From: an uncultured bacterium
GTDB lineage: Bacteria > Bacillota > Clostridia > Christensenellales > QALW01
Length of the DNA: 64,000 bases
Direction of reading: 5' to 3'
Assembly (NCBI GenBank): GCA_905214315.1
Contig: CAJMLN010000004.1
Coordinates: 1-64,000 of the forward strand
Shown: positions 51,110-59,864 of the stretch, one piece after another
Numbering within the stretch: position 1 is the first letter of the stretch
Layout: each line of letters opens with the position of its first letter
Notes under the pieces: generated by a model
Databases searched by the model: none
The model's input: only the letters and a program-made list of their open reading frames with translations
What the model was told of the DNA's origin: nothing
Position numbers and translations under genes: made by a program

Positions 51110-53218
51110 TTACTGTTCTTTTTTCTTTCGGGCAATGCCAATCAAGACCGGAACCGCAGTCAAGAATGCCGCCGAGGCGATCCAAAGCATCTTTGTGGAA
51201 TCTCCCGTTATATACGCCTTATCCGTGGTGGGCACTGCGCTCCAGGCTGTTTTTTGGTTTGTGGCCGTATAGGAGAGGAAGAAATCCGCCTCTTCAGCAC
51301 TGCAGGCCACCACAAATTTACTGCCCGAGAAAAGCGTCGGCTTAAAATCAAAACGTACAAACAGCTCTGAAAGCGGATAATTTGCCGTTTCCGTATGCGT
51401 AACCGTTACGGTGTTATCGCTGTTTACGGGCATGGATACCGTAAGCGTCGCCGATTTTCCCGGAGCAATGGTTACTGGATCGCTTGAGCTTTGACTGCCG
51501 CCGTACCAGCCGATGTTTTCACCCGCGGCGTTTTTGTGAAGCACCTGCAGATACATTTGAATGTTCAGCTCCGTCTTGCCGATGTTATACACGGTATAGG
51601 ATTTTTCAACCTTGCCTCCGGCAACGTCGCTGCTGCCGACAATACCGCTTTTGGATACTAAAAAGGCGTTGTTCAGATCCTGGGAAACCTCGTAAATAAC
51701 ACCGGTGACGGAATCGGCCTCCTCCGTCGGCGCGGGCGATTCCTGCTGGGAGACAGGCGTAAGGCTTACCTTGATATTATCCAAATACATCGGCCCTGTG
51801 GGCGCCTTTACCTGAACAAAATAAATATTATAGTAAAATTCGTTGCTGTTGTTCTTCAATTCTTCTAAGGTACAGGGATATTCAGCGGTAAGCGTTACCC
51901 ATTTTCCGTTGGCGGTTAAAACCTCGCTGGCAGCCAAATTGCCCGAGGTATCGGCGCTGTCCTTTCTGAAATACATCTTTGCGCCGAAATTATCGCTCTT
52001 TTTGATATCGGCTGATATTTTAATGATAAAATTTTCTTATCCGGAATATTTTAATGCCTCGGCATACAGCTCGCGGCCGATTGCCCAGCGGGGCGAGGCG
52101 TTATACGCTTTCGGCTGCAGCATAAGCACATGGCCATGGCCGGAGGAAGGATCCGGATCCTCTGCAATCTGCGGGATCACTGTATAATTATCGGCAGTAA
52201 ATACCGCCTTGCTCCAATTGTTATCCGAGGTATACGGCCGGAAGATGCCCCATTCGGTTTTATTTCCGGAGCCGTCATAAGCCTCGGCCGGAAGCATACC
52301 CAGCGGAATTTCTTCAAAATTCGAAATTTTTGCAGGTATGAGGTTTTCTCTCCGTGCTTCCGCAGGTGCATTCGTTGCTGTAGGCGTGGGGGCGGCTGTA
52401 GCCGGAGCCGTCGTGGTAGCGGTAGGCGATACCGTAGCTGTTGCCGTAGGCGTCGGTGCCGTTGATGCGGTTGCTGTGGCCGTCGCTGTAGGCGTCACTT
52501 CTTCTAAAAAGACCGGCGTTACCGTAGCGGTGATATGATCCAGGTAAATGGGTCCTGTAGGCGCTTGTACCTGAACAAGATAAATATTATAGTAAAACTC
52601 GTTGTTATTGTTTTGCAGTTCTTCTAAGGTACAGGTATATTCGGCGGTAAGCGTTACCCATTTTCCGTTGGCGGTCACTACCTCGCTGGCGGCCAGATTG
52701 CCCGAGGTATCGGCGCTGTCTTTTCTGAAATACAGCTTAGCGCCGAAATTATCGCTCTTTTTGATATCTACGGAGAGCTTTATTTTATACCGCACGGCCC
52801 CGGGTGTCGTCTGTGCCTGGGCATACAGCTCATTTCGGATCGCCCAGCGGGGCGAGGCGTTATACGCTTTCGGCTGCAGCATAAGTACATGGCCGTGGCC
52901 GGAGGAAGGATCCGGGTCTTCTGCAATCTGCGGAATCACCGTATAATTATCGGCAGTAAACACCGCTTTGCTCCAATTGTTATCCGAGGTATACGGCCGG
53001 AAGATGCCCCATTCGGCTTTATCGTATGTTCCGCTGTTTACGGGTGTCTCACCGACAGCAACCGCTTCAAAGGTTGCGATCTTTGCGGGAATGACATTGG
53101 CGCTTTCCGTGCCGTCCCGCTCAACGGATTCCGCGTGGATCAGGCTAAAAACACTGAGGCAGGATGCGAGCACAGCGCATAATAGAAAAAATGAAACGAT
53201 TTTTCTCTGCTTTGTCAT
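51110..53218 (-). pseudogene. Surface repeat protein interrupted by an in-frame TAA
   Basis: Read through one stop, this is a single 702-codon frame. It has a signal peptide (1-30, ending IHA), a module with YTSDNNWSKAVFTADNYTV and DIKKSDNFGAKLYFRKDS, a Thr/Pro/Ala linker, the same module again, another beta domain and a C-terminal anchor. The tail has TGDST, a membrane helix and ARKKKEQ, like a sortase signal with a poor LPxTG (AYITG). TAA at 52037-52039 cuts the second module; the first module has Ala (GCC) at the matching codon. The downstream 309 codons stay open and conserved, so the mutation is recent, is a sequence error, or is read through. The modules look carbohydrate-binding. Confidence 0.8.
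51781..53019. repeat. Tandem 759-bp repeat inside the surface protein gene
   Basis: 51781-52260 and 52540-53019 are very similar with a constant offset of 759 bases (253 codons) and no net indel. Matching points are 51781/52540 and 52101/52860. The close DNA identity marks a recent duplication or gene conversion. The Thr/Pro linker lies at about 52340-52500. Confidence 0.85.
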
Positions 53219-53233
53219 AAAAACTTCTCCTTT

Positions 53234-54310
53234 TTATATGATTTCTGTTTGTACCGCACTGTTTTCTTCGGCGGACCTGATTCCGGCCGAAAGCGCCGCC
53301 ATTACCTGTAAATTCAAAGGCATATCAAGGGTTTCATCGATATCGCCCGTGCCGTCCATAAAGCGAAGGACATGCTCGGCCAGCGCCTCCTTACGCATCT
53401 GCGGCATATCGATCATCTGCGCAGGCGCCGCCGGCTGATGGGTTCTGCCGTGATAAATTTTTACCTGCGTGCTGTGCCTGTCGCAGACGATCACGCCATC
53501 AGAACCATAAATAACCGGTCCTGTGGGGATTTCAGCCGGATTATAGCTGCTCCAGGAGCCCTCCAGCAGACCCACTCCCTCTCCGAAATCCAGAATCATC
53601 GCGCTGTAATCCTCTACATCGGTAAAACGGGTGTCGAACTGTTTGGAAACGGCGTTCACAGCTTTTGCCTGATGCCCAAAAATCCAGGTAGAAAGCATCG
53701 TACCGTAGCAGGCGTAATCCAAAATGGAACCGCCGCCGAACTTTTTTTGATACCACCAGGTTTTTTTCAGCCATTCCTCTTCGGGAAGCTTTCCGTCCGG
53801 CGCATAGGAATAGGGTCCCCAGGTGGCGGGACTGCGGTAAACGACTCTTCTGATTCGGCCAATCTCGCCCGCATCCGCAAGCTCCTTTGCTTTGCGGAAC
53901 GGCAAAAACCAGGATACAGGCCAATTGGTGATTACTTTTGTGTGATTCTTTTCCGCACAGGCCGCCATTTTTTTTGCGTCATTCAGATTCACGGCCATGG
54001 GCTTTTCCACGATCACCGGAATTCCTTCGGAAAGCAGGGTCAAACAGATATCGCTTTTACTGCTGTTGTTTGCCGCAACGACCGCTAAATCGGGTTTTTC
54101 CTCTAAAAGAAGCTGCCAGGAAGAAAACCGCTTCATTTTCTGTGCGCCCGCGCCGAGATTTTTTTCACGCTCCTGCGGGGTGAGGCCGTCGTATTCCGGC
54201 ACATCGGCAAAGCCGATGCACGAAAACCGCTCATTGTTGCTCAAGGTGCCGAACAGAGTCGCCGCATGCGGGTGAGAAACGCCGAAAAAGGCTGTTTTTA
54301 TCGATTTCAT
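53234..54310 (-). CDS. Gfo/Idh/MocA oxidoreductase, type B
   Basis: The 358-residue protein has the loop AFFGVSHPHAATLFG in place of a classic GxGxxG, the motif IVEKPMAVNLNDAKKM with the catalytic lysine, and ITNWPVSW and KTWWYQKKFGGGSILDYACYG. The last two tie it to the product of 45479-46576. The Tyr/His-rich entry to the active site suggests a sugar substrate, which I infer. It is 11 bases after the first oxidoreductase gene and 15 before the repeat-protein gene. Confidence 0.88.
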   Translation of the reverse strand: MKSIKTAFFGVSHPHAATLFGTLSNNERFSCIGFADVPEYDGLTPQEREKNLGAGAQKMKRFSSWQLLLEEKPDLAVVAANNSSKSDICLTLLSEGIPVIVEKPMAVNLNDAKKMAACAEKNHTKVITNWPVSWFLPFRKAKELADAGEIGRIRRVVYRSPATWGPYSYAPDGKLPEEEWLKKTWWYQKKFGGGSILDYACYGTMLSTWIFGHQAKAVNAVSKQFDTRFTDVEDYSAMILDFGEGVGLLEGSWSSYNPAEIPTGPVIYGSDGVIVCDRHSTQVKIYHGRTHQPAAPAQMIDMPQMRKEALAEHVLRFMDGTGDIDETLDMPLNLQVMAALSAGIRSAEENSAVQTEII

Positions 54311-54321
54311 ATTTTTTCTCC

Positions 54322-55413
54322 TTAAAAGGTCGTTTCCATTCTAACCGTACTTTCCGTACGAATAGCCTGCGGAATTTTTGTCATGATTTCAAGCACATGC
54401 CGTGCGTGCTCGGGGCGGAGCACCGGTTCGGTATCGTTTTCAATGGCCCGCACTAAATCCTTTAAGCAGCAGCACTGGCTGTTGATTTTTTCGGGAACGG
54501 TTTCCCAGGGCTGCGGAGTAATCCAGCCGCGCATGCCGATTGCATCACTGTCGATATATACCTCCGGCATGGGATTCTGCATATACGGCTTTGTGAAGGA
54601 AATCGTTCCTCTGGTTCCGTAAATTTCAAGCTGAGGTGTTTTCGATGCTTTTTGCGAAAAACCGGTATCCACAAAACCGGCTTTTCCGTTCACAAAGCGG
54701 AGGGAAATCAGATATTCATCGGGAATTTTATCCGTTGTCATCTGCTGTCCGTTATAGGCGCCGGAGCGCACTTTGCGTTGCGGATCGGTAATCATGCTTA
54801 GGCAGCTGATGCTTTTAACCGGACCGAATACCGTCGTTACAATCTGCAGACCGTGTACGCCCATATCCACCAGTGCGCCCGCGCCGTCTTCAAAGAACCA
54901 GGAGGGGTCGGCATCGCGGTACTGAAAGTATTCTGGTCCGCCGTGTGCCAGGTTGCATTTTAAATAAGCCGGTTCACCGATAGCCCCGCTTTCCATCAGC
55001 TGCCGGGCAACGGCTAAGTCGAACCGCATGGGGTGGATGGGCGCGCAGCCAAATTTTACACCCTTCTCTTTTGCCAGCGCAATTTGCCTGTCAAAGGCCT
55101 CCACCGTGGGGGCGGCCGGCTTTTGGGAAATCAGGTGCTTTCCCGCCTGAAGCAGCGCCATATTGATTTCATAATGCGCCTGAATACTCGCTGCGTCTAT
55201 AGCGATGTCAAAGTCGCACTTTTTTATCATCTCCTGTACGGAGGGGTACCATTCCGGTACGCTGAATTTCTCTGCCGCCTCTTTAGCCCGCTCGGGAATG
55301 ATATCGCATACGGCTACGCATTTGGCGGAGGCTTCTTTTTCAATATTCGGAAGATATACGCTGTTTGCAAAACTTCCGCAGCCTACAACGGCAACACGCC
55401 ATATTTTTTTCAT
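54322..55413 (-). CDS. Gfo/Idh/MocA oxidoreductase, type A
   Basis: The 363-residue protein is the first gene of the operon. AVVGCGSFANSVYLPNI is the NAD loop and VCDIIPERAKEAAEKF the acidic strand. The EKP place reads SQKPAAPTVEAF, with Gln for Glu but the lysine kept. IHPMRFD and VDMGVHGLQIV are catalytic-side segments. Start ATG 55413 follows AAAGGGAAAT; a more distal ATG at 55452 lies in the promoter's transcribed edge. Its layout resembles the product of 46573-47688, which also precedes a type B gene. Confidence 0.87.
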   Translation of the reverse strand: MKKIWRVAVVGCGSFANSVYLPNIEKEASAKCVAVCDIIPERAKEAAEKFSVPEWYPSVQEMIKKCDFDIAIDAASIQAHYEINMALLQAGKHLISQKPAAPTVEAFDRQIALAKEKGVKFGCAPIHPMRFDLAVARQLMESGAIGEPAYLKCNLAHGGPEYFQYRDADPSWFFEDGAGALVDMGVHGLQIVTTVFGPVKSISCLSMITDPQRKVRSGAYNGQQMTTDKIPDEYLISLRFVNGKAGFVDTGFSQKASKTPQLEIYGTRGTISFTKPYMQNPMPEVYIDSDAIGMRGWITPQPWETVPEKINSQCCCLKDLVRAIENDTEPVLRPEHARHVLEIMTKIPQAIRTESTVRMETTF

Positions 55414-55460
55414 AAATATTTCCCTTTCTGTTGACATCATTTTATTTTTCATCTAAAATC

Positions 55461-55489
55461 ATTATATGGGATAGTCGGAGGGTTTTCAA
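55461..55489 (-). promoter_or_regulatory. Promoter of the glycan/glycyl-radical operon
   Basis: On the minus strand TTGAAA (55489-55484) and TATAAT (55466-55461) are 17 bases apart. Upstream, 55496-55522 has a rough dyad (AAAATTAG ... CTATTTT around GATATC) in the space shared with the AraC gene, a good place for its binding. Confidence 0.7.
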
Positions 55490-55549
55490 GAAACAAAATT
55501 AGCATGATATCGCACTATTTTAACATTTTTATGTCAGGAGAAGGAGACC

Positions 55550-56476
55550 ATGTTTTACAGGATATCTGTTTATCCGCATCCGGAACCGGTTACTGCATAT
55601 GATATCACTCGGCAGACCGTATGGCGCTGTGCCGACGAAAGGAATATTCTCGTCATTCTTCTTGACGGAAGCTGCTGCTTTACGCTGGCGAATCAAACGT
55701 ATGAACTGTCCAAAGGCGATATGATCCTGATTCCCGCCGGGGAAGAATACATGCGGAAACCGGTCAAGGATCTTTCGTGCCGGTTTGCCTATATCCATTT
55801 TGAAACAAAACGCCCGATAGAAGCTATCAGGCAGGATGCGTATGAAACCGCACTCAGCGGGCTGGGGCGGGAATATTTTGAAAAACGATCTGATATCGAG
55901 GAAATTTTTCTGCCGCAGGTGGTTAAGATTACAAACGGATTTCAGGAATTGACGCACATGCTGCTTCAGCTGATGAAAGAATGCTGTCAGGCCAATCGGG
56001 TCAGCTGTTTTGCTTCCGCTTTGTTGCTTTTGCAAATTCTGCTGCTGGCACAAAAGAACGTGTTGTCGCCCTATCTGATTTCCAGCCGGATACCGGAAAC
56101 ATCACGTTCGCTGATTTTGCAAAAATCCGTTCATTATATCCGTAAGAACTATGAAAGTAAAATTACGCTGAAAAATCTTTGTGGACTTACGAGCGTTTCT
56201 CCGCAGCATTTAATTCGCCTGTTTCATAAGGAATTGAATATGTCGCCGGTAGAATATATCAACCATGTTAAAATCCTGCACGCTATAGAATTGCTACGTT
56301 CTTCTAACCTTACCATTGAAGAAATCTCATATAAACTGGGCTTCAGCAGCCCAAGCTATTTCGGAAGGGTGTTTAAAAGGCATAACGGTAATACGCCGCA
56401 TGAAGAACGCGTTCGTATTGCGACGTTTTCGCCGGCAAAAAGAGAAAGAACCACTGTACCGCTTCCGGAACAGTGA
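55550..56476 (+). CDS. AraC-family regulator of the divergent operon
   Basis: The 308-residue protein has an N-terminal cupin sensor (about 10-150, ILLDGSCCFTLANQTYELSKGDMILIPAGEE) and a C-terminal AraC DNA-binding domain (about 195-295). The first helix-turn-helix is KNLCGLTSVSPQHLIRLFHK and the second is IEEISYKLGFSSPSYFGRVFK. AGGAGAAGGAG before the ATG is a strong ribosome-binding site. It faces the leftward 13-kb cluster across 136 bases and probably switches it on in response to a sugar. It is distinct from the AraC protein at 6428. Confidence 0.9.
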   Translation: MFYRISVYPHPEPVTAYDITRQTVWRCADERNILVILLDGSCCFTLANQTYELSKGDMILIPAGEEYMRKPVKDLSCRFAYIHFETKRPIEAIRQDAYETALSGLGREYFEKRSDIEEIFLPQVVKITNGFQELTHMLLQLMKECCQANRVSCFASALLLLQILLLAQKNVLSPYLISSRIPETSRSLILQKSVHYIRKNYESKITLKNLCGLTSVSPQHLIRLFHKELNMSPVEYINHVKILHAIELLRSSNLTIEEISYKLGFSSPSYFGRVFKRHNGNTPHEERVRIATFSPAKRERTTVPLPEQ

Positions 56477-56899
56477 TTGTTTAAATACCAAAGCTGCTTT
56501 TATCGGCAGATTGAAGCAGAGGGGGTTTAAGCGGGTAAACTTAGCTGCCGGGGAAATTTTTCTTAAAGACTGCGTTTTGTCGTTTCAAAGAGCTTACCTG
56601 CGCGTCAATTTGTTGTAGAAAAGGGCGTGTTATAACACAGCGGCAATTGGTTTTTTCTATTTGCACAGAATTCGGGCTTTCGCTCTTTTTGACAGGGGAG
56701 CTAACGGCCGTAAAACAAAGGGAAAGAAATTTTTTTGTTTTTCATGCCGAAATTTCTCTCCCTCTGCCGCAGGCCTTTTGCTGCCTCGCGCGTCGGGAAA
56801 GGCAATGGATTTTTGAACTGCTTTAATAATAGAAGGCATCTTTATAGCAAGCTTAAATTTTTGCAGCATATTTTAGAAAATTACTGTTGAAACTTTTAT
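56477..56899. other. Gene-free stretch
   Basis: No gene is supported. It contains a perfect GTGTTATAACAC palindrome (56625-56636) and AT-rich runs. A small leftward open frame at about 56657-56869 has a basic, low-complexity product and no ribosome-binding site. Confidence 0.5.
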
Positions 56900-56928
56900 T
56901 TGCATTTCTTTCCACTGCGTGATATAAT
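56900..56928 (+). promoter_or_regulatory. Promoter of the CorC-type gene
   Basis: TTGCAT (56900-56905) and TATAAT (56923-56928) are 17 bases apart. The transcript would begin near 56935, leaving a leader of about 205 bases. Confidence 0.7.
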
Positions 56929-56934
56929 AATTTT

Positions 56935-57141
56935 GTATTATATTTTTTTAAGGAGATGGTTGCACTGGATCCGCTTCCCCGAAGTTGTCCGCTTTGCGGA
57001 TGTTTTTTGCAGCCTGCAGGCTATAGAACCGCAGGCGATGTTTTAGAGGACAGAAGGCCCTTTTTGTCCCCACCGTTTTCCCGGCTTTATTTGCGGTGCT
57101 GAGTTGACGGCGTTGGTGTTATAAATATAAGGAGGGTTTTT
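56935..57141 (+). promoter_or_regulatory. Structured 5' leader, possible cis-regulatory RNA
   Basis: The leader holds three potential stems in a row: ATCCGC/GCGGAT (56969-56974 with 56996-57001), GCCTGC/GCAGGC (57012-57017 with 57031-57036) and GGACA/TGTCC extended by A-U and G-U pairs (57048-57052 with 57065-57069). It matches no riboswitch that I recognise, including M-box and fluoride types. It also contains AAGGAG followed by a TTG or ATG, so a short leader peptide is possible instead. Confidence 0.45.
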
Positions 57142-58473
57142 ATGTCTGACATAGGCAAACAAATTATTTTACAGATTTTTTTAATTTTACTTAATGCTTT
57201 TTTTGCCGCGACGGAGATCGCCGTGATTTCCCTGAACGCTACCAAGCTGAAGGCACGGGTGGAGGACGGAGATAAAAAAGCGGGAAAAATGCTGAAGATG
57301 GTGGAGGAACCTACAGGCTTCCTTTCTACAATACAGATTGGTATCACGTTGGCGGGCTTTTTGGGCTCGGCGTTTGCGGCGGATAATTTTTCGGACCTTT
57401 TGGTCAACTGGCTGGTCAATACCTGCCATATTACGTTTCTTTCGCCTGCCGCGCTCAACAGCATCTCTGTTGTTGTAATTACGTTGATTCTTTCGTATTT
57501 TACCCTGGTCTTGGGAGAACTGGTGCCCAAGCGGATTGCCATGCGCCGCTCGGAAAAGCTGGCGAGCGCTTTCTGCGGCGTTATTACGTTCCTGTCAAAG
57601 GTTTTAAAGCCGGTTATCTGGTTCTTAACGGTTTCCACCAACGGCGTGCTGCGCCTGTTCGGAATTGATCCGCATGAGGCGGACGAGGCCGTTTCACAGG
57701 AGGATATCGTTATGATGCTTGATGCCGGCGCGGAGGAAGGCACTATCCGCCCGCAGGAGATCGAATATATTAAAAACGTGTTCGCGCTGGATCATCTCAA
57801 CGCATCGGATGTGATGACACCCCGTAATTCCATTGAGCTGATCGCCGACGACGCCGAAGAGGATGAAATTTTAAACAGTATTGAAAGCAGCGGGTATTCT
57901 CGCCTGCCTGTTTACAGTGAAACTGTGGATAATATTATCGGTGTACTGCATACGCGGGAATATCTTTTAAAGAAAAATACTCCCGGATTTAAGCTGGAGC
58001 AGGCGGTGCTGCCTGTAAGCTTTGTGCCCGAAAGTATTCATTTGGACGCGCTTTTTAAGGATATGCAGATGGATCATACGCATATGGTTATCGTTGTGGA
58101 TGAATACGGCGGCACGGCGGGTCTGGTAACGATGGAGGACATCCTGGAGGAATTGGTAGGCGAAATTTGGGACGAACAGGATGAAGAGATCGATAATTTT
58201 GAGAAGACGGGGGAAAATACTTATAAAATTCTGTGCAGCACGCCTATTGATGAGTTTTTTGCCTTTTTTGACCTGGAAGAAGAGGAATGCGATTCCTCCA
58301 CGGTTAATGGCTGGATTCTGGAACAAACGGGAAAGATTCCTGACGAGAAGAGTTTTTTCGAATATAAAAATTTAAAAATTACCATTACAAAAGCGGATGA
58401 ACAGCGTACTCAGGAGATCAGCGTAACGGTAAATCCCATAAAAAAGGAAGAACCTGAAGAAAAGGGAAAATAA
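57142..58473 (+). CDS. CNNM/CorC-type (hemolysin-family) membrane protein
   Basis: The 443-residue protein has a DUF21 membrane part (1-190, three or four helices; LNAFFAATEIAVISLN, LGELVPKRIAMRRSEK). Paired CBS domains follow (about 200-330; VMTPRNSIELI, YSRLPVYSETVDNIIGVLH, HMVIVVDEYGGTAGLVTMEDILEELVG in the second, split here), then a C-terminal CorC_HlyC domain. Homologs such as CorC and MpfA export magnesium or guard against its excess; the hemolysin name is historical. AAGGAGGG precedes the ATG. A long structured leader suggests RNA-level control, possibly by a metal. Confidence 0.9.
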   Translation: MSDIGKQIILQIFLILLNAFFAATEIAVISLNATKLKARVEDGDKKAGKMLKMVEEPTGFLSTIQIGITLAGFLGSAFAADNFSDLLVNWLVNTCHITFLSPAALNSISVVVITLILSYFTLVLGELVPKRIAMRRSEKLASAFCGVITFLSKVLKPVIWFLTVSTNGVLRLFGIDPHEADEAVSQEDIVMMLDAGAEEGTIRPQEIEYIKNVFALDHLNASDVMTPRNSIELIADDAEEDEILNSIESSGYSRLPVYSETVDNIIGVLHTREYLLKKNTPGFKLEQAVLPVSFVPESIHLDALFKDMQMDHTHMVIVVDEYGGTAGLVTMEDILEELVGEIWDEQDEEIDNFEKTGENTYKILCSTPIDEFFAFFDLEEEECDSSTVNGWILEQTGKIPDEKSFFEYKNLKITITKADEQRTQEISVTVNPIKKEEPEEKGK

Positions 58474-58475
58474 AA

Positions 58476-58505
58476 AACAGCCGGCAGAAAATGCCGGCTG
58501 TTTTG
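58476..58505 (+). terminator. Terminator after the CorC-type gene
   Basis: AACAGCCGGCA (58476-58486) pairs with TGCCGGCTGTT (58492-58502), followed by TTG; the stem also works leftward with an A/T-rich flank. Confidence 0.85.
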
Positions 58506-58548
58506 CTGACTCGGGCTGATTTTTCCTGTGCACAAAAACGGTTTTGGG

Positions 58549-58788
58549 TTATTTAAAGTCTTCTTCACGCACCTCTTCTTTTTCCTCCGGCACGGCGTCG
58601 GCCTCAGCAGGGCGGCAGCGCACTGCTTTTAAAATGCGCAGGTACTGCTTGCGCTTTGCCTCCAAATTATAAATGGCAAAATCGATATCCTCTTTGGTAA
58701 CGGCGTTGTTGAATATGTGGATGGCCTGCTGCCAGCTTTTATATGCCTGCTCCACCTGGCGGGCACAGCGATCTTCGTTATTTTCCAT
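58549..58788 (-). CDS. DUF2508 (YaaL-like) small protein
   Basis: The 79-residue protein has the DUF2508 pattern: a helical stretch YKSWQQAIHIFNNAV, then IDFAIYNLEAKRKQYLRILK. A charged Glu-rich tail follows. The family is common in Firmicutes, often near recombination or sporulation genes, and has no known function. It lies 42 bases after the YhaM-like gene on the same strand and is probably cotranscribed. Confidence 0.8.
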   Translation of the reverse strand: MENNEDRCARQVEQAYKSWQQAIHIFNNAVTKEDIDFAIYNLEAKRKQYLRILKAVRCRPAEADAVPEEKEEVREEDFK

Positions 58789-58830
58789 AAAAAATCCCTC
58801 CGCTAAAAGAGTATGAGCGGAGGGGGTGGT

Positions 58831-59781
58831 TTATTCTTCCCTTTTATATAGGCGACGGTTGTTCAGCAGCCATTGCTTTTCTGAAAAGCCACCCGGCTGC
58901 ACGTCAGTCAGGGCCTTTTGAAAATCGAACATGCGGGCGTCGATCATGTCCAGGTAGTGCAGCATTTCCGCCTCGGGAAACATGGGACGCCGGATTGCGC
59001 CGAACTCAGGCTCATAATGATGGGAAATGAGCATATGCTGCAAAAGCACCGTTGTCTGTTCACGGGCACCCACGGCCTTTGCTGCCTCGGCAATGATCAG
59101 CGGTCCCTGTACGATGTGTCCCAGCAGCAGTCCCTTCACGGTATAATCACTTACCAGGCCCAACTCTGAAGCGGCCATTTCGTCGGTTTTTTCAATATCA
59201 TGCAGGATTACGCCCGCGTAGAGCCAGTCGGGATCCAGCTGGGTATAAATTTTGCACATGGCCTCGGCCGCGGTCAGCATTGTGGTGGTATGATATAAAA
59301 GACCGCAGCGCACCGAATGATGGTTGGCCTGTGCAGCCGGATAATACAGCAGCTTGTCCTTGACCTGCTCTACCACATAGGCTACGATGCCGCGGATATC
59401 CTCTTGGCTGATGCGCGCGATGTAGTCCTGCAGCACGGCAAACATTTCTTCCCCGCTTTTAGGGGCGGAGGGAACGAAATCACTGATGGAAACAGGATCG
59501 CTCTCGGACGCCGGGCGGATTTTTTCTATTTTCAGCTGCAGAGAGTTCATCCACGCTACCACAAGGCCGCGAACCTTGACCAGCAGGTTGGTTCTGTAGC
59601 CGGCAAACTGCGTTTCATTATAATTCCATATTTTGGCGTTCATCTCTCCATGGGCGTCGGCGATGGTCATATCAACAAAATTTTTGCCGGTCTGTCCGGT
59701 TTTTACCTGGAATGTTTTTATCAGCACAAAGCCTTCAAAGCTGTCGTTTACGGCAAGCTCGTTTAATTTTTTCTGTTCCAT
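58831..59781 (-). CDS. yhaM: 3'-5' exoribonuclease YhaM-like (OB fold plus HD)
   Basis: The 316-residue protein has an N-terminal OB-fold nucleic-acid-binding domain (about 10-95; GFVLIKTFQVKTGQTGKNF, MNAKIWNYNE) and a C-terminal HD domain (about 150-290; AAQANHHSVRCGLLYHT, VILHDIEKTDE, HMLISHHYEPEFGA). This is the layout of YhaM, which trims RNA and DNA from the 3' end. The ATG follows AGGAGGACAT. The length equals that of known members. Confidence 0.9.
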   Translation of the reverse strand: MEQKKLNELAVNDSFEGFVLIKTFQVKTGQTGKNFVDMTIADAHGEMNAKIWNYNETQFAGYRTNLLVKVRGLVVAWMNSLQLKIEKIRPASESDPVSISDFVPSAPKSGEEMFAVLQDYIARISQEDIRGIVAYVVEQVKDKLLYYPAAQANHHSVRCGLLYHTTTMLTAAEAMCKIYTQLDPDWLYAGVILHDIEKTDEMAASELGLVSDYTVKGLLLGHIVQGPLIIAEAAKAVGAREQTTVLLQHMLISHHYEPEFGAIRRPMFPEAEMLHYLDMIDARMFDFQKALTDVQPGGFSEKQWLLNNRRLYKREE

Positions 59782-59864
59782 ATGTCCTCCTAAACCAATT
59801 GCTATTATAATTGTAGCATAAACAGGGAAAAATATAAAGCAAATAATGAAAAAGGAGCGACAGT

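Noticed and set aside
52338..52538. A rightward Val/Ala-rich open frame
   Set aside because: It is the antisense reading of the Thr/Pro/Ala linker repeat in the surface protein gene.
56657..56869. A 70-codon leftward open frame
   Set aside because: There is no ribosome-binding site, the composition is basic and low in complexity, and no promoter or family is evident.
56950..57010. A fluoride-riboswitch-like GGAGATGG in the CorC leader
   Set aside because: The required pairing partner (an NCUCC-type arm) and the later conserved block are absent.
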